Source: Thiothrix caldifontis (lineage in GTDB: Bacteria > Pseudomonadota > Gammaproteobacteria > Thiotrichales > Thiotrichaceae). Taken from it: 64,000 nucleotides of DNA. Location of the stretch: the NCBI RefSeq assembly GCF_900107695.1, contig NZ_FNQP01000012.1, positions 1-64,000 on the forward strand. The letters run 5' to 3'. Made by a program: the position numbers and the translations under genes. The notes under the pieces were generated by a model that saw only the letters and a program-made list of their open reading frames with translations, did no database searches and was not told the DNA's origin. Each line of letters begins with the position of its first letter. Positions within the stretch are counted from its first letter, which is position 1. This document shows, one piece after another, positions 1 through 8,922 of the stretch.

Positions 1-228
1 GTTTGTCCAGTCCCTGTGGACTAATGGGGAGCTGTTGGAAGGCGGCTGTCCGACTTAATCCATCCAATGTGCTGGCAGGATTGCCCATCCAGCCAAACAC
101 CAAGCTGCGGATGAAGTTCGAGCCGCTGAGTTTGCGCTGGCGTTGAATGAAGCCGCTTTTTTTGCTAACGCGTCCGCTTTTTCATACAAGATGGCTTGCA
201 ATGCGGTGGCTACTTTTGTCAGTATCAA
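1..228 (-). mobile_element. IS4-type transposase, 5' part, cut by window edge
   Basis: Read on the minus strand, this starts at a TTG codon (228-226) with an AAGGAG ribosome site 8 bases upstream. The product begins LILTKVATALQAIL, and after a run of seven A residues (plus-strand T7, 156-162) the frame must move by -1 to continue as SGFIQRQRKLSGSNF and SLVFGWMGNPASTLDGL. That text resembles the N-terminus of IS4-family transposases (family knowledge, not searched). The unshifted frame stops about 34 codons after the A run. Either the gene is frameshifted, or the A-AAA-AAA heptamer is used for slippage. The rest of the element lies outside the window and I could not define its terminal repeat. 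Confidence 0.65.
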
Positions 229-231
229 TGC

Positions 232-299
232 GCGGTCTCCTTGTCGAAGTCGATCTATTCGGTGTGCAAAACTAATAGCCTACCAGAGAGGGAGACCGC
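232..299 (-). promoter_or_regulatory. Inverted repeat that can hide the transposase ribosome site
   Basis: GCGGTCTCC at 232-240 and GGAGACCGC at 291-299 are perfect 9-base inverted repeats 50 bases apart. On a minus-strand transcript reading in from dsbC, the second arm covers the AAGGAG of the transposase TTG start. IS10 and IS50 use this type of hairpin to block translation from read-through transcripts. Applying that to this element is inference. Confidence 0.45.
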
Positions 300-327
300 T
301 TTCGCGGGTTAAAGTTGATGCGTATAG

Positions 328-346
328 GGGCGTATTGCATACGCCC
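328..346 (-). terminator. Hairpin after dsbC
   Basis: GGGCGTAT and ATACGCCC form a perfect 8-bp stem with a 3-base loop, 12 bases beyond the dsbC stop codon. No clear U tract follows, so it may be a weak terminator or simply stabilise the 3' end. Confidence 0.4.
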
Positions 347-357
347 TTCCAGAATAT

Positions 358-1098
358 TTATTTTGCCGCTGCTGCTTTCGCGTCATCCAACATTTTGGCT
401 AATTGATCAGCCGGACGGTAGCCCGGAATCATCATACCATCCATCGTCAGCAATGCTGGTGTACCATTCACACCCAATTTTTGACCCAGCTCAAACTGTT
501 CAGCCACTGGATTGGTACATTCCTTCGCTGCTACTTCTTTGCCGTCATTTTTCACTTGGTTCATCGCGGCTTGCTTATCATCGGCACACCAGATATTCGC
601 CATCTTTTTGTAGGCAGGTGAACCGACACCCGCACGCGGATACGCTAAGTAACGCACCGTAACACCCTTTTCATTCAATGCGGGTACTTCTTTGTGTAAC
701 TTCACGCAGAATGGGCAATCCACGTCAGTGAAAGCATACAACACATGCTTTTCTTCACCCTTCGCTTTGAATTCAATGCTTTTGCCTGCATCAATCGTTT
801 TGACAATCGCTACACGATCAGCAGAACGTGACGCTTCTGTCAGGCTGGACTTGGTTTGCGCGTCAATCAACTCTCCCGCAAACACATAACGCGCATCACC
901 ACTCACGTAGATGATTTCGCCGCCAAATTTAGCTTCAAACAGATTGGCAAGTGGGGTAGGTTTCAGCGAGTCTGGTGCTTGACCACCAAACATCGGCTTC
1001 AGCTTTTCGCCCAGATCCGCAGGCACATCGTCAGCCATTGCCCCAGTCGTTGCGAGCGCCATACCGATCAGTGCGCCCAGAATCATTTTTTTGTACAT
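358..1098 (-). CDS. dsbC: Periplasmic disulfide isomerase DsbC
   Basis: The 246-residue product has an N-terminal signal peptide (about residues 1-22, ending TGAMA), an N-terminal dimerisation region of the DsbC/DsbG kind, and a C-terminal thioredoxin fold. The active site is CPFC (Cys128, Cys131) rather than the usual CGYC. A second, structural cysteine pair lies in IWCADD and AKECTNP, and the cis-Pro loop reads NGTPALL. The protein reshuffles wrong disulfides in secreted proteins, using electrons from DsbD. It lies directly downstream of xerD, the same order as in many gammaproteobacteria, where hom usually follows. Here an insertion sequence follows instead. Confidence 0.9.
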   Translation of the reverse strand: MYKKMILGALIGMALATTGAMADDVPADLGEKLKPMFGGQAPDSLKPTPLANLFEAKFGGEIIYVSGDARYVFAGELIDAQTKSSLTEASRSADRVAIVKTIDAGKSIEFKAKGEEKHVLYAFTDVDCPFCVKLHKEVPALNEKGVTVRYLAYPRAGVGSPAYKKMANIWCADDKQAAMNQVKNDGKEVAAKECTNPVAEQFELGQKLGVNGTPALLTMDGMMIPGYRPADQLAKMLDDAKAAAAK

Positions 1099-1218
1099 GG
1101 TTTCTCTATTCCTGAATGAAAATCTTACAGTAAAAATGCTTATTCTTTAATCAGATAGTGGATGATACCTTATCATGGCTGACTGTAGCGTGTATATGAT
1201 TCCCCACATTACAGTCCC

Positions 1219-2157
1219 TTAACCACGCGGGTGATGCTGGCGATGCAAATCTTGTAACCGTGCCTGCGCCACATGCGTGTAAATTTGTGTGGTGGAAAGG
1301 TCGCTATGCCCCAACAACATTTGTACGACCCGTAAATCCGCCCCATGGTTCAACAAATGCGTCGCAAACGCATGGCGCAAGGTATGTGGGGAAATATTTC
1401 TAACAATCCCTGCTTCCAAAGCATAGCGCTGAATCAGCACCCAAAACATCTGCCGAGTCATGCCACTGCCGCGAGTAGTGACAAAAACTTGTTCGGCAAT
1501 ATCCTTGCCTTGCATCAACAAGCCCCGCGCATCCCGCAAATACGTTTGTATCCAGTCATGAGCTTCTTCCCCCATCGGCACAAGACGTTCCTTATTGCCT
1601 TTGCCCGTAATGCGAATAACACCATTTTGCAGGGATAATTCATTTAAACGAATTCCCACCAATTCAGACACCCGCAAGCCGGTGGCATACAACAATTCCA
1701 GCATCGCCCGATCACGCAAACCACGCGGATTACCAATATCAGGTGCTTGTAACAAGGCATCGACTTCTTCTTCTGACAACGTATGCGGTAAATGCCGACC
1801 TTGTTTGGGCGCTTCGATCTGCGCGGTGGGATCATCTTTACGCAAGTTTTCGCGTACCTGCCAACGGTAAAAACGCCGCAAGCTAGACAATAAGCGGGCG
1901 GTGGTAGCCGCTTTTGCACCATCACGTACCCGAATGGCTAAATATTCCAATAAGTCACCACGTTCTGCCTGATCTAACGCCACACTGCGTTCATCTAGCC
2001 AATGGCATAACAAGCGCAAGTCACGTTCGTAACTGGCCAGTGTATTTCGGCTCACCCCGCGTTCTGACCAAAAAGCGTCCAAAAAACGATCAATTAATCC
2101 TTGATTCAGGCAATTTATACGCATGATAGCGGGTAGGGATTTTTTTTCAGGTTTCAT
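1219..2157 (-). CDS. xerD: Site-specific tyrosine recombinase XerD
   Basis: The product is about 312 residues from the ATG at 2157, or 301 from an ATG at 2124, which is closer to the usual length of about 298. Neither start has a strong ribosome site. The frame stays open further upstream, but that extension is not XerD-like. All catalytic residues are present (numbered from 2157): Arg162 in TGLRVSEL, Lys186, His258 and Arg261 in HTLRH, His284 in LGHS, and Tyr293 in QIYTH. With XerC it resolves chromosome dimers at dif. The next gene upstream is divergent, with 61 bases between starts. Confidence 0.92.
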   Translation of the reverse strand: MKPEKKSLPAIMRINCLNQGLIDRFLDAFWSERGVSRNTLASYERDLRLLCHWLDERSVALDQAERGDLLEYLAIRVRDGAKAATTARLLSSLRRFYRWQVRENLRKDDPTAQIEAPKQGRHLPHTLSEEEVDALLQAPDIGNPRGLRDRAMLELLYATGLRVSELVGIRLNELSLQNGVIRITGKGNKERLVPMGEEAHDWIQTYLRDARGLLMQGKDIAEQVFVTTRGSGMTRQMFWVLIQRYALEAGIVRNISPHTLRHAFATHLLNHGADLRVVQMLLGHSDLSTTQIYTHVAQARLQDLHRQHHPRG

Positions 2158-2218
2158 GGTCTTATGACAAGAGAGTGAAATGTGAACAAACTCTACGAAT
2201 ATCCAAAGGGCTAAAATA

Positions 2219-3475
2219 ATGACTAATAATGAATACCAGAGCATGGCGATGAGCCAATACATGCTGCGAGAATTTCGGGAACAATGCAAGCAACAACAAG
2301 ATGCCAAAACACAGGAAAACACTAAACTTGACTATCAGCAGTTCGATCATGAAGTGCTAACTTACCCGATTTTCTCTAACCATGCGTGCGGTAATCACGA
2401 TGCCAAAGAGTTACTCAAAACAAACTCAGAAGAAGCCTATTGCGAACGCTGGCGTGTTTTTTATGAGCCTAACCCATGGAAACTACCGCAAATAAACTAT
2501 CAAAAACAACTAGATGAACAATTAGAAGTTTTAAAACAACGCTTATTTCATTTGAATTCACCGCGCCTGATTCTATTTATGGCGACATTTATCGTTATTA
2601 TTTTGTTAGTAATGCGCGGTCATTTTCTATTGCCGAGTGTGCCTATCCTAGCACTGGCAGGATACTGGTATGCATCGGAGCGTAAGATTCGCGCCACTCA
2701 ACAACTGTTAGGTAAACATCTCGATAAAATGCAGGCGTTGGATGTACAAAAGGAAAGCATCGCCCACCAGCTTGAAAGTTTACCGCCACCCGCAATGCTG
2801 ACACAACTCAATACTGAATATCAGCAAGCCGTAGCAAAACTGTTCTACAATACCTTGCTGTATCTACTGCCGCCAGCAGAATGCAGCAACTTGTCACAAA
2901 CGTTACGCCAACAACGCTGGGAAGGTTTTATAATGGAAAGCTGGGGCTATCTACAACTACCCTTAGCTGCACAACAACACACAGAAATCAGGCACACTCT
3001 ATTAGACGATAAGCATATTCCCCTTGTTGCGATGCAGGATGACCCGTATGGGCGCAAGGGACACAACGTATACCGCGTGCAATACATTCATTTGTGGATC
3101 TTAACCCAGCGCGGCCTACTCATGGGGCGTGGGTATTTTGACCGGGTTGCCAAGCAATTCCTGTATGAACAACAAGAATTTTACCCTTATGCGCAACTAT
3201 CACACCTCGAACTCATCGAACAGTACTTACCCGAGGAGCCGCTATTAAAACAACGTTTGCCAGAAAACCTTTATCAGCGTTATTTCCAGCAAGCAGTAAG
3301 TGTGATGAGCATTAAAACAGTAACCGGTAAAAGCTATGAGTGTGCAGCATTACCTGTCAACGAACGCCCTTTCCGCCAAACCGAATGGCAAGAACATTAC
3401 AGGCTAGATACCGATATACAACACCTAAATCGTTGTTTACACCAACGTATGTATGGTTTGGCTAAAACGGCTTAG
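2219..3475 (+). CDS. Membrane protein of unknown function
   Basis: I do not recognise this 418-residue protein. A hydrophobic stretch at about residues 118-150 (FMATFIVIILLVMRG, then ILALAGYWYA) should form a two-helix hairpin. Both flanking regions are hydrophilic, rich in Gln, Leu and Tyr, and probably cytoplasmic. The part before the membrane segment is helical with many Gln and Glu residues. AAGGG lies about 9 bases before the ATG. The gene is divergent from xerD and convergent with mtnA, so it is probably transcribed alone. Confidence 0.75.
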   Translation: MTNNEYQSMAMSQYMLREFREQCKQQQDAKTQENTKLDYQQFDHEVLTYPIFSNHACGNHDAKELLKTNSEEAYCERWRVFYEPNPWKLPQINYQKQLDEQLEVLKQRLFHLNSPRLILFMATFIVIILLVMRGHFLLPSVPILALAGYWYASERKIRATQQLLGKHLDKMQALDVQKESIAHQLESLPPPAMLTQLNTEYQQAVAKLFYNTLLYLLPPAECSNLSQTLRQQRWEGFIMESWGYLQLPLAAQQHTEIRHTLLDDKHIPLVAMQDDPYGRKGHNVYRVQYIHLWILTQRGLLMGRGYFDRVAKQFLYEQQEFYPYAQLSHLELIEQYLPEEPLLKQRLPENLYQRYFQQAVSVMSIKTVTGKSYECAALPVNERPFRQTEWQEHYRLDTDIQHLNRCLHQRMYGLAKTA

Positions 3476-3491
3476 GGATGTATGAATGGAT

Positions 3492-4547
3492 TTAAGCAGC
3501 CATCAACGCCGCGATTTTTGCAGCATCAGGGTTTAAAATAACCCCTTTTTCCGTAACCAGTGCATCAACCAGCGCAGCAGGCGTTACATCAAAAGCAGGA
3601 TTCCAAGCCTGCGTGTGGTAAGCAGCAATGCGCTGATTTGCAACGTTCAAGACTTCTTCCTGAGAGCGCTCTTCAATAGGAATAGCATCACCACTCAGGG
3701 TTGCCAAATCAATGGTGCTGGTCGGGGCAACTACCATGAATTTTACACCGTGGTAACGCGCATTCACCGCAAGGCTGTACGTACCAATTTTATTGGCGAC
3801 ATCGCCGTTCGCCGCGATACGGTCAGAGCCAACGATGACCCACGACACTTTACCCTGTTTCATCAAGTGTGCCGCTGCACCATCGCAGAGTAAATGTGCA
3901 GGAATTTTATCCTTCACCAATTCCCAGGCTGTCAGACGCGAGCCTTGCCACCAAGGGCGGGTTTCATCAGCATACACATGTTCAATTTGCCCATTGCTAT
4001 AAGCACTGCGAATAACGCCCAGTGCTGTACCATAGCCACCGGTTGCCAATGAACCTGTATTGCAATGGGTCAATACAGCATGAGAAGGCTGAATCAATGC
4101 ACTACCCAATTCACCCATACGGTAATTAGCATTAATGTCATCTTGATGAATTTGTTGTGCCAGCGCCAGCAATGGTTCTTCTGGATCGCCTTCTACCGTG
4201 TCTGCTAAATCACACATGCGCTTTAATGCCCACATGAGATTGACAGCCGTCGGACGGGAATTTTGCAGAATGTCGATTTCCGCACTCAAACGCTTACGCC
4301 AATCTTGCGGATATTGTTTGTAACATTTTCTCGCAGCCATCGCAGCAGCATAAGCGGCGGCAATCCCAATCGCTGGCGCACCGCGTACCACCATATTCCG
4401 AATGGCCTCGGCGGTATCTTCAGCACTGTATAACTGTACATACTGCTCGTTATGCGGCAGTTTGCGCTGGTCAAGTAACACCAGATGATTGTCTTTCCAC
4501 TCTACGGCACGGATCGAATCGTGTTGACTCATGATGATTTTCGGCAT
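3492..4547 (-). CDS. mtnA: Methylthioribose-1-phosphate isomerase MtnA
   Basis: The 351-residue length is normal for the family. Catalytic Cys162 lies in [17 protein letters not shown] and Asp242 in [19 protein letters not shown], matching the Cys/Asp pair of the aldose-ketose isomerase family related to eIF2B. It converts 5-methylthioribose 1-phosphate to methylthioribulose 1-phosphate in the methionine salvage pathway. A second ATG at 4532 is a possible start. The gene is divergent from the MTA deaminase with about 40 bases between starts, so the two promoters must overlap the genes. Downstream mtnBCD-type genes are not in the window. Confidence 0.93.
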   Translation of the reverse strand: MPKIIMSQHDSIRAVEWKDNHLVLLDQRKLPHNEQYVQLYSAEDTAEAIRNMVVRGAPAIGIAAAYAAAMAARKCYKQYPQDWRKRLSAEIDILQNSRPTAVNLMWALKRMCDLADTVEGDPEEPLLALAQQIHQDDINANYRMGELGSALIQPSHAVLTHCNTGSLATGGYGTALGVIRSAYSNGQIEHVYADETRPWWQGSRLTAWELVKDKIPAHLLCDGAAAHLMKQGKVSWVIVGSDRIAANGDVANKIGTYSLAVNARYHGVKFMVVAPTSTIDLATLSGDAIPIEERSQEEVLNVANQRIAAYHTQAWNPAFDVTPAALVDALVTEKGVILNPDAAKIAALMAA

Positions 4548-4585
4548 AAATAGGTTGCTTTACCGTGGCAATCTTACAACACCCA

Positions 4586-5908
4586 ATGACAATGGAAATT
4601 GATTTACTCATTACACCTGAATGGATTATCACCGTTGATTCAGGCAATCAGGTTTTGCGACACCACACTATAGCAGTGGATGATAGCAGGATTGTGGGCA
4701 TTATGCCCACTTCTGAGGCAGAAAAACGTTATATACCCCGACAAATTGTCGCATTACCGCAACAAGCGTTACTACCAGGGCTGGTGAACGCACACACCCA
4801 TGTCGCTATGTCGCTACTCAAAGGTTTAGCAGATGACTTACCCCTGATGGACTGGTTACAACATCATATCTGGCCTGCGGAAGCCCGTTGGGCAGATGCT
4901 GAATTTGTCTACAACGGTGCTCAACTTGCCATAGCGGAAATGATCCGTTCCGGTACAACCTGTTTCAACGACATGTATTTCTTCCCCGAAGCTGCGGCAC
5001 AAGCGGCAGATGAAAGCGGAATCCGTGCCTGCATTGGCATGATCATCATCGACTTCCCCACGCGTTGGGGCAGCGGTGTTGAGGAATACCTGCAAAAAGG
5101 CTTAGCCTTGCATGACCAGTTGCAAGAAAAACCGTTGCTAACCACCGCTTTTGCCCCACATGCTCCGTATACCGTCTCCGATGAGCCATTGCATAAAGTG
5201 CTGCATCTCGCTTGCGAACTCGATGTGCCTATACACATGCATGTGCACGAAACGGCGTTTGAAGTCCAGCAAGCACAAGCACAAACGGGGTTACGCCCCC
5301 TCACGCGCTTGGAGCAACTGGGCCTACTTGACAAACATTTCCTCGCTGTCCACATGACGCAATTAAATGATGAAGACATTGCCTTACTCGCGACCAAGGG
5401 CGTACACGTCATTCACTGCCCAGAATCCAACCTAAAACTTGCCAGTGGCTTTTGCCCGGTCGCAAAACTCACCGCAGCAGGCATCAATGTCGCACTCGGT
5501 ACCGACGGCAATGCCAGTAACAACGACCTAGACATGCTAGGTGAAATGCGCACCGCTGCCCTGATTGCCAAAGCTGTCGCCCAAGATGCCAGTGCCATAC
5601 CCGCCACCCAAGCCTTACGCATGGCAACCATCAATGGTGCAAAAGCCCTAGGCTTGGATGCAAAGATTGGCTCGCTGGAGGTTGGCAAATCCGCCGACAT
5701 GATTGCCGTTGACCTTGGCACACTCGAATCCAGCCCCCTATACGACCCTGTTTCACACTTGGTATATTGCACCAGCCGCGAACAAGTCACACACACCTGG
5801 GTAGCAGGCAAAGCACTGATGATCAATCGCCAACTGACTACGCTGGACAGCGCCACCCTGATTGCCAAAGCGCATTGCTGGCAACAAAAAATTGGAGAAA
5901 CCTCATGA
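4586..5908 (+). CDS. 5'-methylthioadenosine / S-adenosylhomocysteine deaminase
   Basis: This 440-residue amidohydrolase has metal ligands in [19 protein letters not shown] and [15 protein letters not shown], in the order expected for the TrzA/MtaD group. It deaminates methylthioadenosine (or SAH) to the inosine form. A phosphorylase then supplies the substrate for MtnA, so the divergent neighbour acts two steps later in the same route. A GTG at 4565 and an ATG at 4592 are alternative starts, and none has a clear ribosome site. The stop overlaps the ubiG start (ATGA), indicating one operon. The mtnA-deaminase-ubiG order also occurs in Pseudomonas. Confidence 0.88.
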   Translation: MTMEIDLLITPEWIITVDSGNQVLRHHTIAVDDSRIVGIMPTSEAEKRYIPRQIVALPQQALLPGLVNAHTHVAMSLLKGLADDLPLMDWLQHHIWPAEARWADAEFVYNGAQLAIAEMIRSGTTCFNDMYFFPEAAAQAADESGIRACIGMIIIDFPTRWGSGVEEYLQKGLALHDQLQEKPLLTTAFAPHAPYTVSDEPLHKVLHLACELDVPIHMHVHETAFEVQQAQAQTGLRPLTRLEQLGLLDKHFLAVHMTQLNDEDIALLATKGVHVIHCPESNLKLASGFCPVAKLTAAGINVALGTDGNASNNDLDMLGEMRTAALIAKAVAQDASAIPATQALRMATINGAKALGLDAKIGSLEVGKSADMIAVDLGTLESSPLYDPVSHLVYCTSREQVTHTWVAGKALMINRQLTTLDSATLIAKAHCWQQKIGETS

Positions 5909-6615
5909 CCCAGACCACACCCAATGTCGACCCCAATGAAATCCGCAAATTTGAAGACCTCGCTTGGCGTTGGTGGGATCGAGACAGCGAATTCAAACCG
6001 CTCCACGACATCAACCCCTTACGCCTAAACTACATCGACGACCACGCGCACATCAGCGGCAAAACCGTCATCGACATTGGCTGTGGTGGCGGCATTCTGG
6101 CGGAAAGCATGGCGCAACGCGGGGCAAACGTGACCGGCATTGACATGGGCGCAACCCCGCTCGAAGTTGCTGAACTCCACGCGCTAGAATCGCAAGTGGA
6201 AGTCACTTACCGGCAAATTAGCGCCGAAAACATGGCAGCAACCGCACCAGCGTCATTTGATGTCGTCACTTGCATGGAAATGCTAGAACACGTTCCCGAC
6301 CCTGCCTCAGTGATTGCCGCGTGTGCCACACTGGTCAAACCCGGTGGCGATGTATTCTTCTCCACCATCAACCGCAACCCCAAAGCGTTTGCATTTGCGA
6401 TTTTAGGCGCAGAATACGTGATGAAGATGCTGCCCAAGGGCACACACGAATACGCCAAATTCATCAAGCCCTCTGAACTCGAACGCTGGGCGCGTTCTGT
6501 CGGCTTAGAACTGCGGAATATCACGGGGATGACATACAATCCGCTATTCCAAAGTTATCGTTTAGGAAAAGACGTAGATGTTAATTATCTCATGTATTTT
6601 AAGAAGGAAATGTGA
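5905..6615 (+). CDS. ubiG: Ubiquinone biosynthesis O-methyltransferase UbiG
   Basis: The 236-residue product begins [19 protein letters not shown] at an ATG that overlaps the deaminase stop. GGAG lies 8 bases upstream. The class I SAM-binding motif is [16 protein letters not shown], and the UbiG hallmarks WWD and LNYI are present near the N-terminus. It methylates two hydroxyl groups during ubiquinone synthesis. Coupling to the deaminase makes sense, since deaminase substrates are by-products of SAM use (inference). Confidence 0.93.
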   Translation: MTQTTPNVDPNEIRKFEDLAWRWWDRDSEFKPLHDINPLRLNYIDDHAHISGKTVIDIGCGGGILAESMAQRGANVTGIDMGATPLEVAELHALESQVEVTYRQISAENMAATAPASFDVVTCMEMLEHVPDPASVIAACATLVKPGGDVFFSTINRNPKAFAFAILGAEYVMKMLPKGTHEYAKFIKPSELERWARSVGLELRNITGMTYNPLFQSYRLGKDVDVNYLMYFKKEM

Positions 6616-6618
6616 TTA

Positions 6619-7194
6619 ATGTTTGATAGTAAACGACTGATTAGCTTATTGCTAATCATGTTCGCCGTCAGTGGTTGTGCCGTCCAGTACGATAATGTAA
6701 CGCTTACCCCTGAGGGTAACCCACGCTTACAAAACCTGACACCCAAGATGAAGCAGCGTATCGACGAATTAAACCACGCACTGATTGCGCTTGACCCTGC
6801 TATTGTCGACCCGCGAGAAGCACAATCGGTTGCCCATGATGCTTTTGTATACCCCATGTATTTAGCAAACGACTGGGGGTTAACATGGCCGCCGGTGTTC
6901 CATAATACCTTGCGTAACTCCAAACAGCGCAAAGCGGGGTTGTGCGTGGATTGGGCGCGTGCCATGCGAGCGCGGATGCGTACCAAAAACCTAAAGACTT
7001 TCGACCTGTATTGGGGAGTCGCCTACAAAGGCAACCCATGGCGCGAACACAGTACCCTGATTGTCACCGCCAAAGGCAAACCTTTTGAAACCGGTATTTT
7101 GCTTGACCCATGGCGCAATTCTGGCGACTTGTATTGGAGTACCATCAAGAATGACCTCCAATACCCCTGGAAATACTTTGAAGGCCCCGGCTAA
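6619..7194 (+). CDS. Lipoprotein with transglutaminase-like Cys/His/Asp residues
   Basis: The 191-residue product has a lipoprotein signal (LLIMFAVSGC, Cys about 18). Later come GLCVDWARAM, EHSTLIVTAKG and GILLDPWR. This spaced Cys, His and Asp order matches the transglutaminase/papain-like fold, so a peptidase or amide-transfer activity at the envelope is plausible, but I do not know the family. It starts three bases after the ubiG stop and is probably co-transcribed. Its end overlaps the convergent dioxygenase gene by four bases. Confidence 0.7.
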   Translation: MFDSKRLISLLLIMFAVSGCAVQYDNVTLTPEGNPRLQNLTPKMKQRIDELNHALIALDPAIVDPREAQSVAHDAFVYPMYLANDWGLTWPPVFHNTLRNSKQRKAGLCVDWARAMRARMRTKNLKTFDLYWGVAYKGNPWREHSTLIVTAKGKPFETGILLDPWRNSGDLYWSTIKNDLQYPWKYFEGPG

Positions 7195-7892
7195 GCCTTG
7201 TGGAACGTCAACACCAACACATCTCGCCATGCGGGTTGTGTTGGGTCTGCGGGACTAATCTCCGTTACCCCGTGGTAAACGGCATGATCATTCACCAATA
7301 CCAAATCCCCTGCTTGTGCCAAGGTTCCTTCCGCTAAAGGCTGCATGGCATTGTCGTAAATACGACTCACACCGCCATTAACATTGTGCCGATCCATCAT
7401 CATAATCAGAATATACTCTGCACCGTCTTTATGGATACCTTCAGGTGTCGGCTTACCCTGTTGATCAGGGCGGGCAATAATACGGAATTGATGTGCCTGG
7501 ATACGCCACAATTCTGCTGGACTACGCGAAAATTGCTGTGTTGCCCAACGCACAATTTCTTTTAACGCCGGGTTTTTCAAGGTGGTGGGTAACCATGCGC
7601 GGAAGTGGCGATTAAAACCGCCATGCACACGGTTGTAGTGACTGCTTTGATAATGCGGCTCATGAGGCAAGACATCTAATGCATTGTTTTTCCAATGAAA
7701 TACCGAATAGCGCCGATAACGATAATTACCCCCATCCCGCAAATACGGATCCAGCAACAAGCCTCCCCAACTGTGGCGAAAGCGCTGGTATGCCTGCCCC
7801 ATACGACGAGCTAGTTGTTGTTGTAGGCGATTGTTTTTTCCCATCGCGAACATAAACCCTGGTTTTTGCAATAGCGTATCCACTTGGCTCAC
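7191..7892 (-). CDS. 2-oxoglutarate-Fe(II) dioxygenase family protein
   Basis: The 233-residue protein has the iron ligands His-x-Asp in GIHKDGAEY and a distal His in NDHAVYHGVTEI, plus a C-terminal Arg in AWRDVLVL suited to bind 2-oxoglutarate. The layout matches the 2OG-Fe_Oxy_2 group that includes bacterial amino-acid hydroxylases such as L-isoleucine 4-hydroxylase. The substrate here is unknown. The next gene upstream on this strand, cmoB, ends 50 bases away. Confidence 0.75.
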   Translation of the reverse strand: MSQVDTLLQKPGFMFAMGKNNRLQQQLARRMGQAYQRFRHSWGGLLLDPYLRDGGNYRYRRYSVFHWKNNALDVLPHEPHYQSSHYNRVHGGFNRHFRAWLPTTLKNPALKEIVRWATQQFSRSPAELWRIQAHQFRIIARPDQQGKPTPEGIHKDGAEYILIMMMDRHNVNGGVSRIYDNAMQPLAEGTLAQAGDLVLVNDHAVYHGVTEISPADPTQPAWRDVLVLTFHKA

Positions 7893-7944
7893 TTTATTTC
7901 AATGCTTAATCATATTGTAATTTAGTGATATTGCCTTGACCAGA

Positions 7945-8922
7945 TCACGCGGGTGTATTAGCGATAAGCGTAGCCCTTATGGGAGCGGGATACCCCTCTA
8001 CCGTCCGCGTAATGTCTGTGGAATCAAGGAAGTCCACTAATGATTCGCCTTTACTCCACGCCGTACAACGCTGCTCTTGTGTACTGGTTGGGGTAACATC
8101 TACCACACGAATATGGGTGAATCCCAGCCGTTTCAACCACAAACACAACATTGGTACAGAAGGAATAAACCAAACATTGCGCATTTTGGCGTAACGGTCA
8201 TGTGGCATTAGCGCCGTGTGTTCATCACCTTCCACCACCAAGGTTTCTAAGACCAATTCACCGCCTGCACGCAAGGCACGGCGTAATTCCTGCAAATGCC
8301 CCAACGGATCACGGCGGTGGTACAACACCCCCATCGAAAACACCGTGTCGAAACCTTTTTGCTGCAAATCCGGCAAATCTTCACTTTTCAACGGCAACAT
8401 CCACACAGGATGCTCACCGGCATAACGTTGCATGAATTGGAACTGGGTCAGGAACAATAAAGTGGGGTCAATGCCAATCACCGCTTCTGCCCCAGCACCT
8501 CGCATACGCCAGAGGTGATAACCGCTGCCGCACCCCACATCCAACACCAGCCGACCGGGTAAAGGACTCAGATGCGGCAATACCCGCTCCCATTTCCAAT
8601 CCGACCGCCACTCGGTATCCACTTTAATGCCAAACAGCTCATAAGGCCCTTTGCGCCAAGGAATCAAGGCTTGTAACACGGTATGCAATTGCGCCTGAAT
8701 CGGTGCATCAACTTCAGCGGCTGACCCCAACGTCACGGCACGGCTATTGAAATCAATATGCTGAGTCGGCAATACCGGCGCATTTGCCAACGCTGCCTGC
8801 CACTCCTCCCACTTACCGTGCGAATGGTGCAGCGCACTATCCAGTTGCTCAGGCAACGTATTCAGCCAAGGCGCGAGACGCGATGTTTGCAAGAAAGCGT
8901 AGAGTGAATCCAACCCGTTCAC
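7945..8922 (-). CDS. cmoB: tRNA U34 carboxymethyltransferase CmoB
   Basis: This 325-residue Rossmann methyltransferase has the SAM motif LVLDVGCGSGYHLWRM and the family-typical stretches WEWQAAL-like near residue 40, GPYELFGIKVDTEWRSDWKW, and FSMGVLYHRRDP. It transfers a carboxymethyl group from carboxy-SAM to 5-hydroxyuridine at the tRNA wobble position. It overlaps cmoA by four bases (ATGA), and CmoA makes its carboxy-SAM donor. Confidence 0.94.
   Translation of the reverse strand: MNGLDSLYAFLQTSRLAPWLNTLPEQLDSALHHSHGKWEEWQAALANAPVLPTQHIDFNSRAVTLGSAAEVDAPIQAQLHTVLQALIPWRKGPYELFGIKVDTEWRSDWKWERVLPHLSPLPGRLVLDVGCGSGYHLWRMRGAGAEAVIGIDPTLLFLTQFQFMQRYAGEHPVWMLPLKSEDLPDLQQKGFDTVFSMGVLYHRRDPLGHLQELRRALRAGGELVLETLVVEGDEHTALMPHDRYAKMRNVWFIPSVPMLCLWLKRLGFTHIRVVDVTPTSTQEQRCTAWSKGESLVDFLDSTDITRTVEGYPAPIRATLIANTPA

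Noticed and set aside
2157-2322. Longer XerD with a hydrophobic N-terminal extension
   Set aside because: The extra 55 residues are not XerD-like, overlap the divergent gene and have no ribosome site.
5413-6006. Minus-strand frame of 197 codons opposite the deaminase and ubiG
   Set aside because: Both genes on the other strand have clear catalytic motifs; the antisense product shows none.
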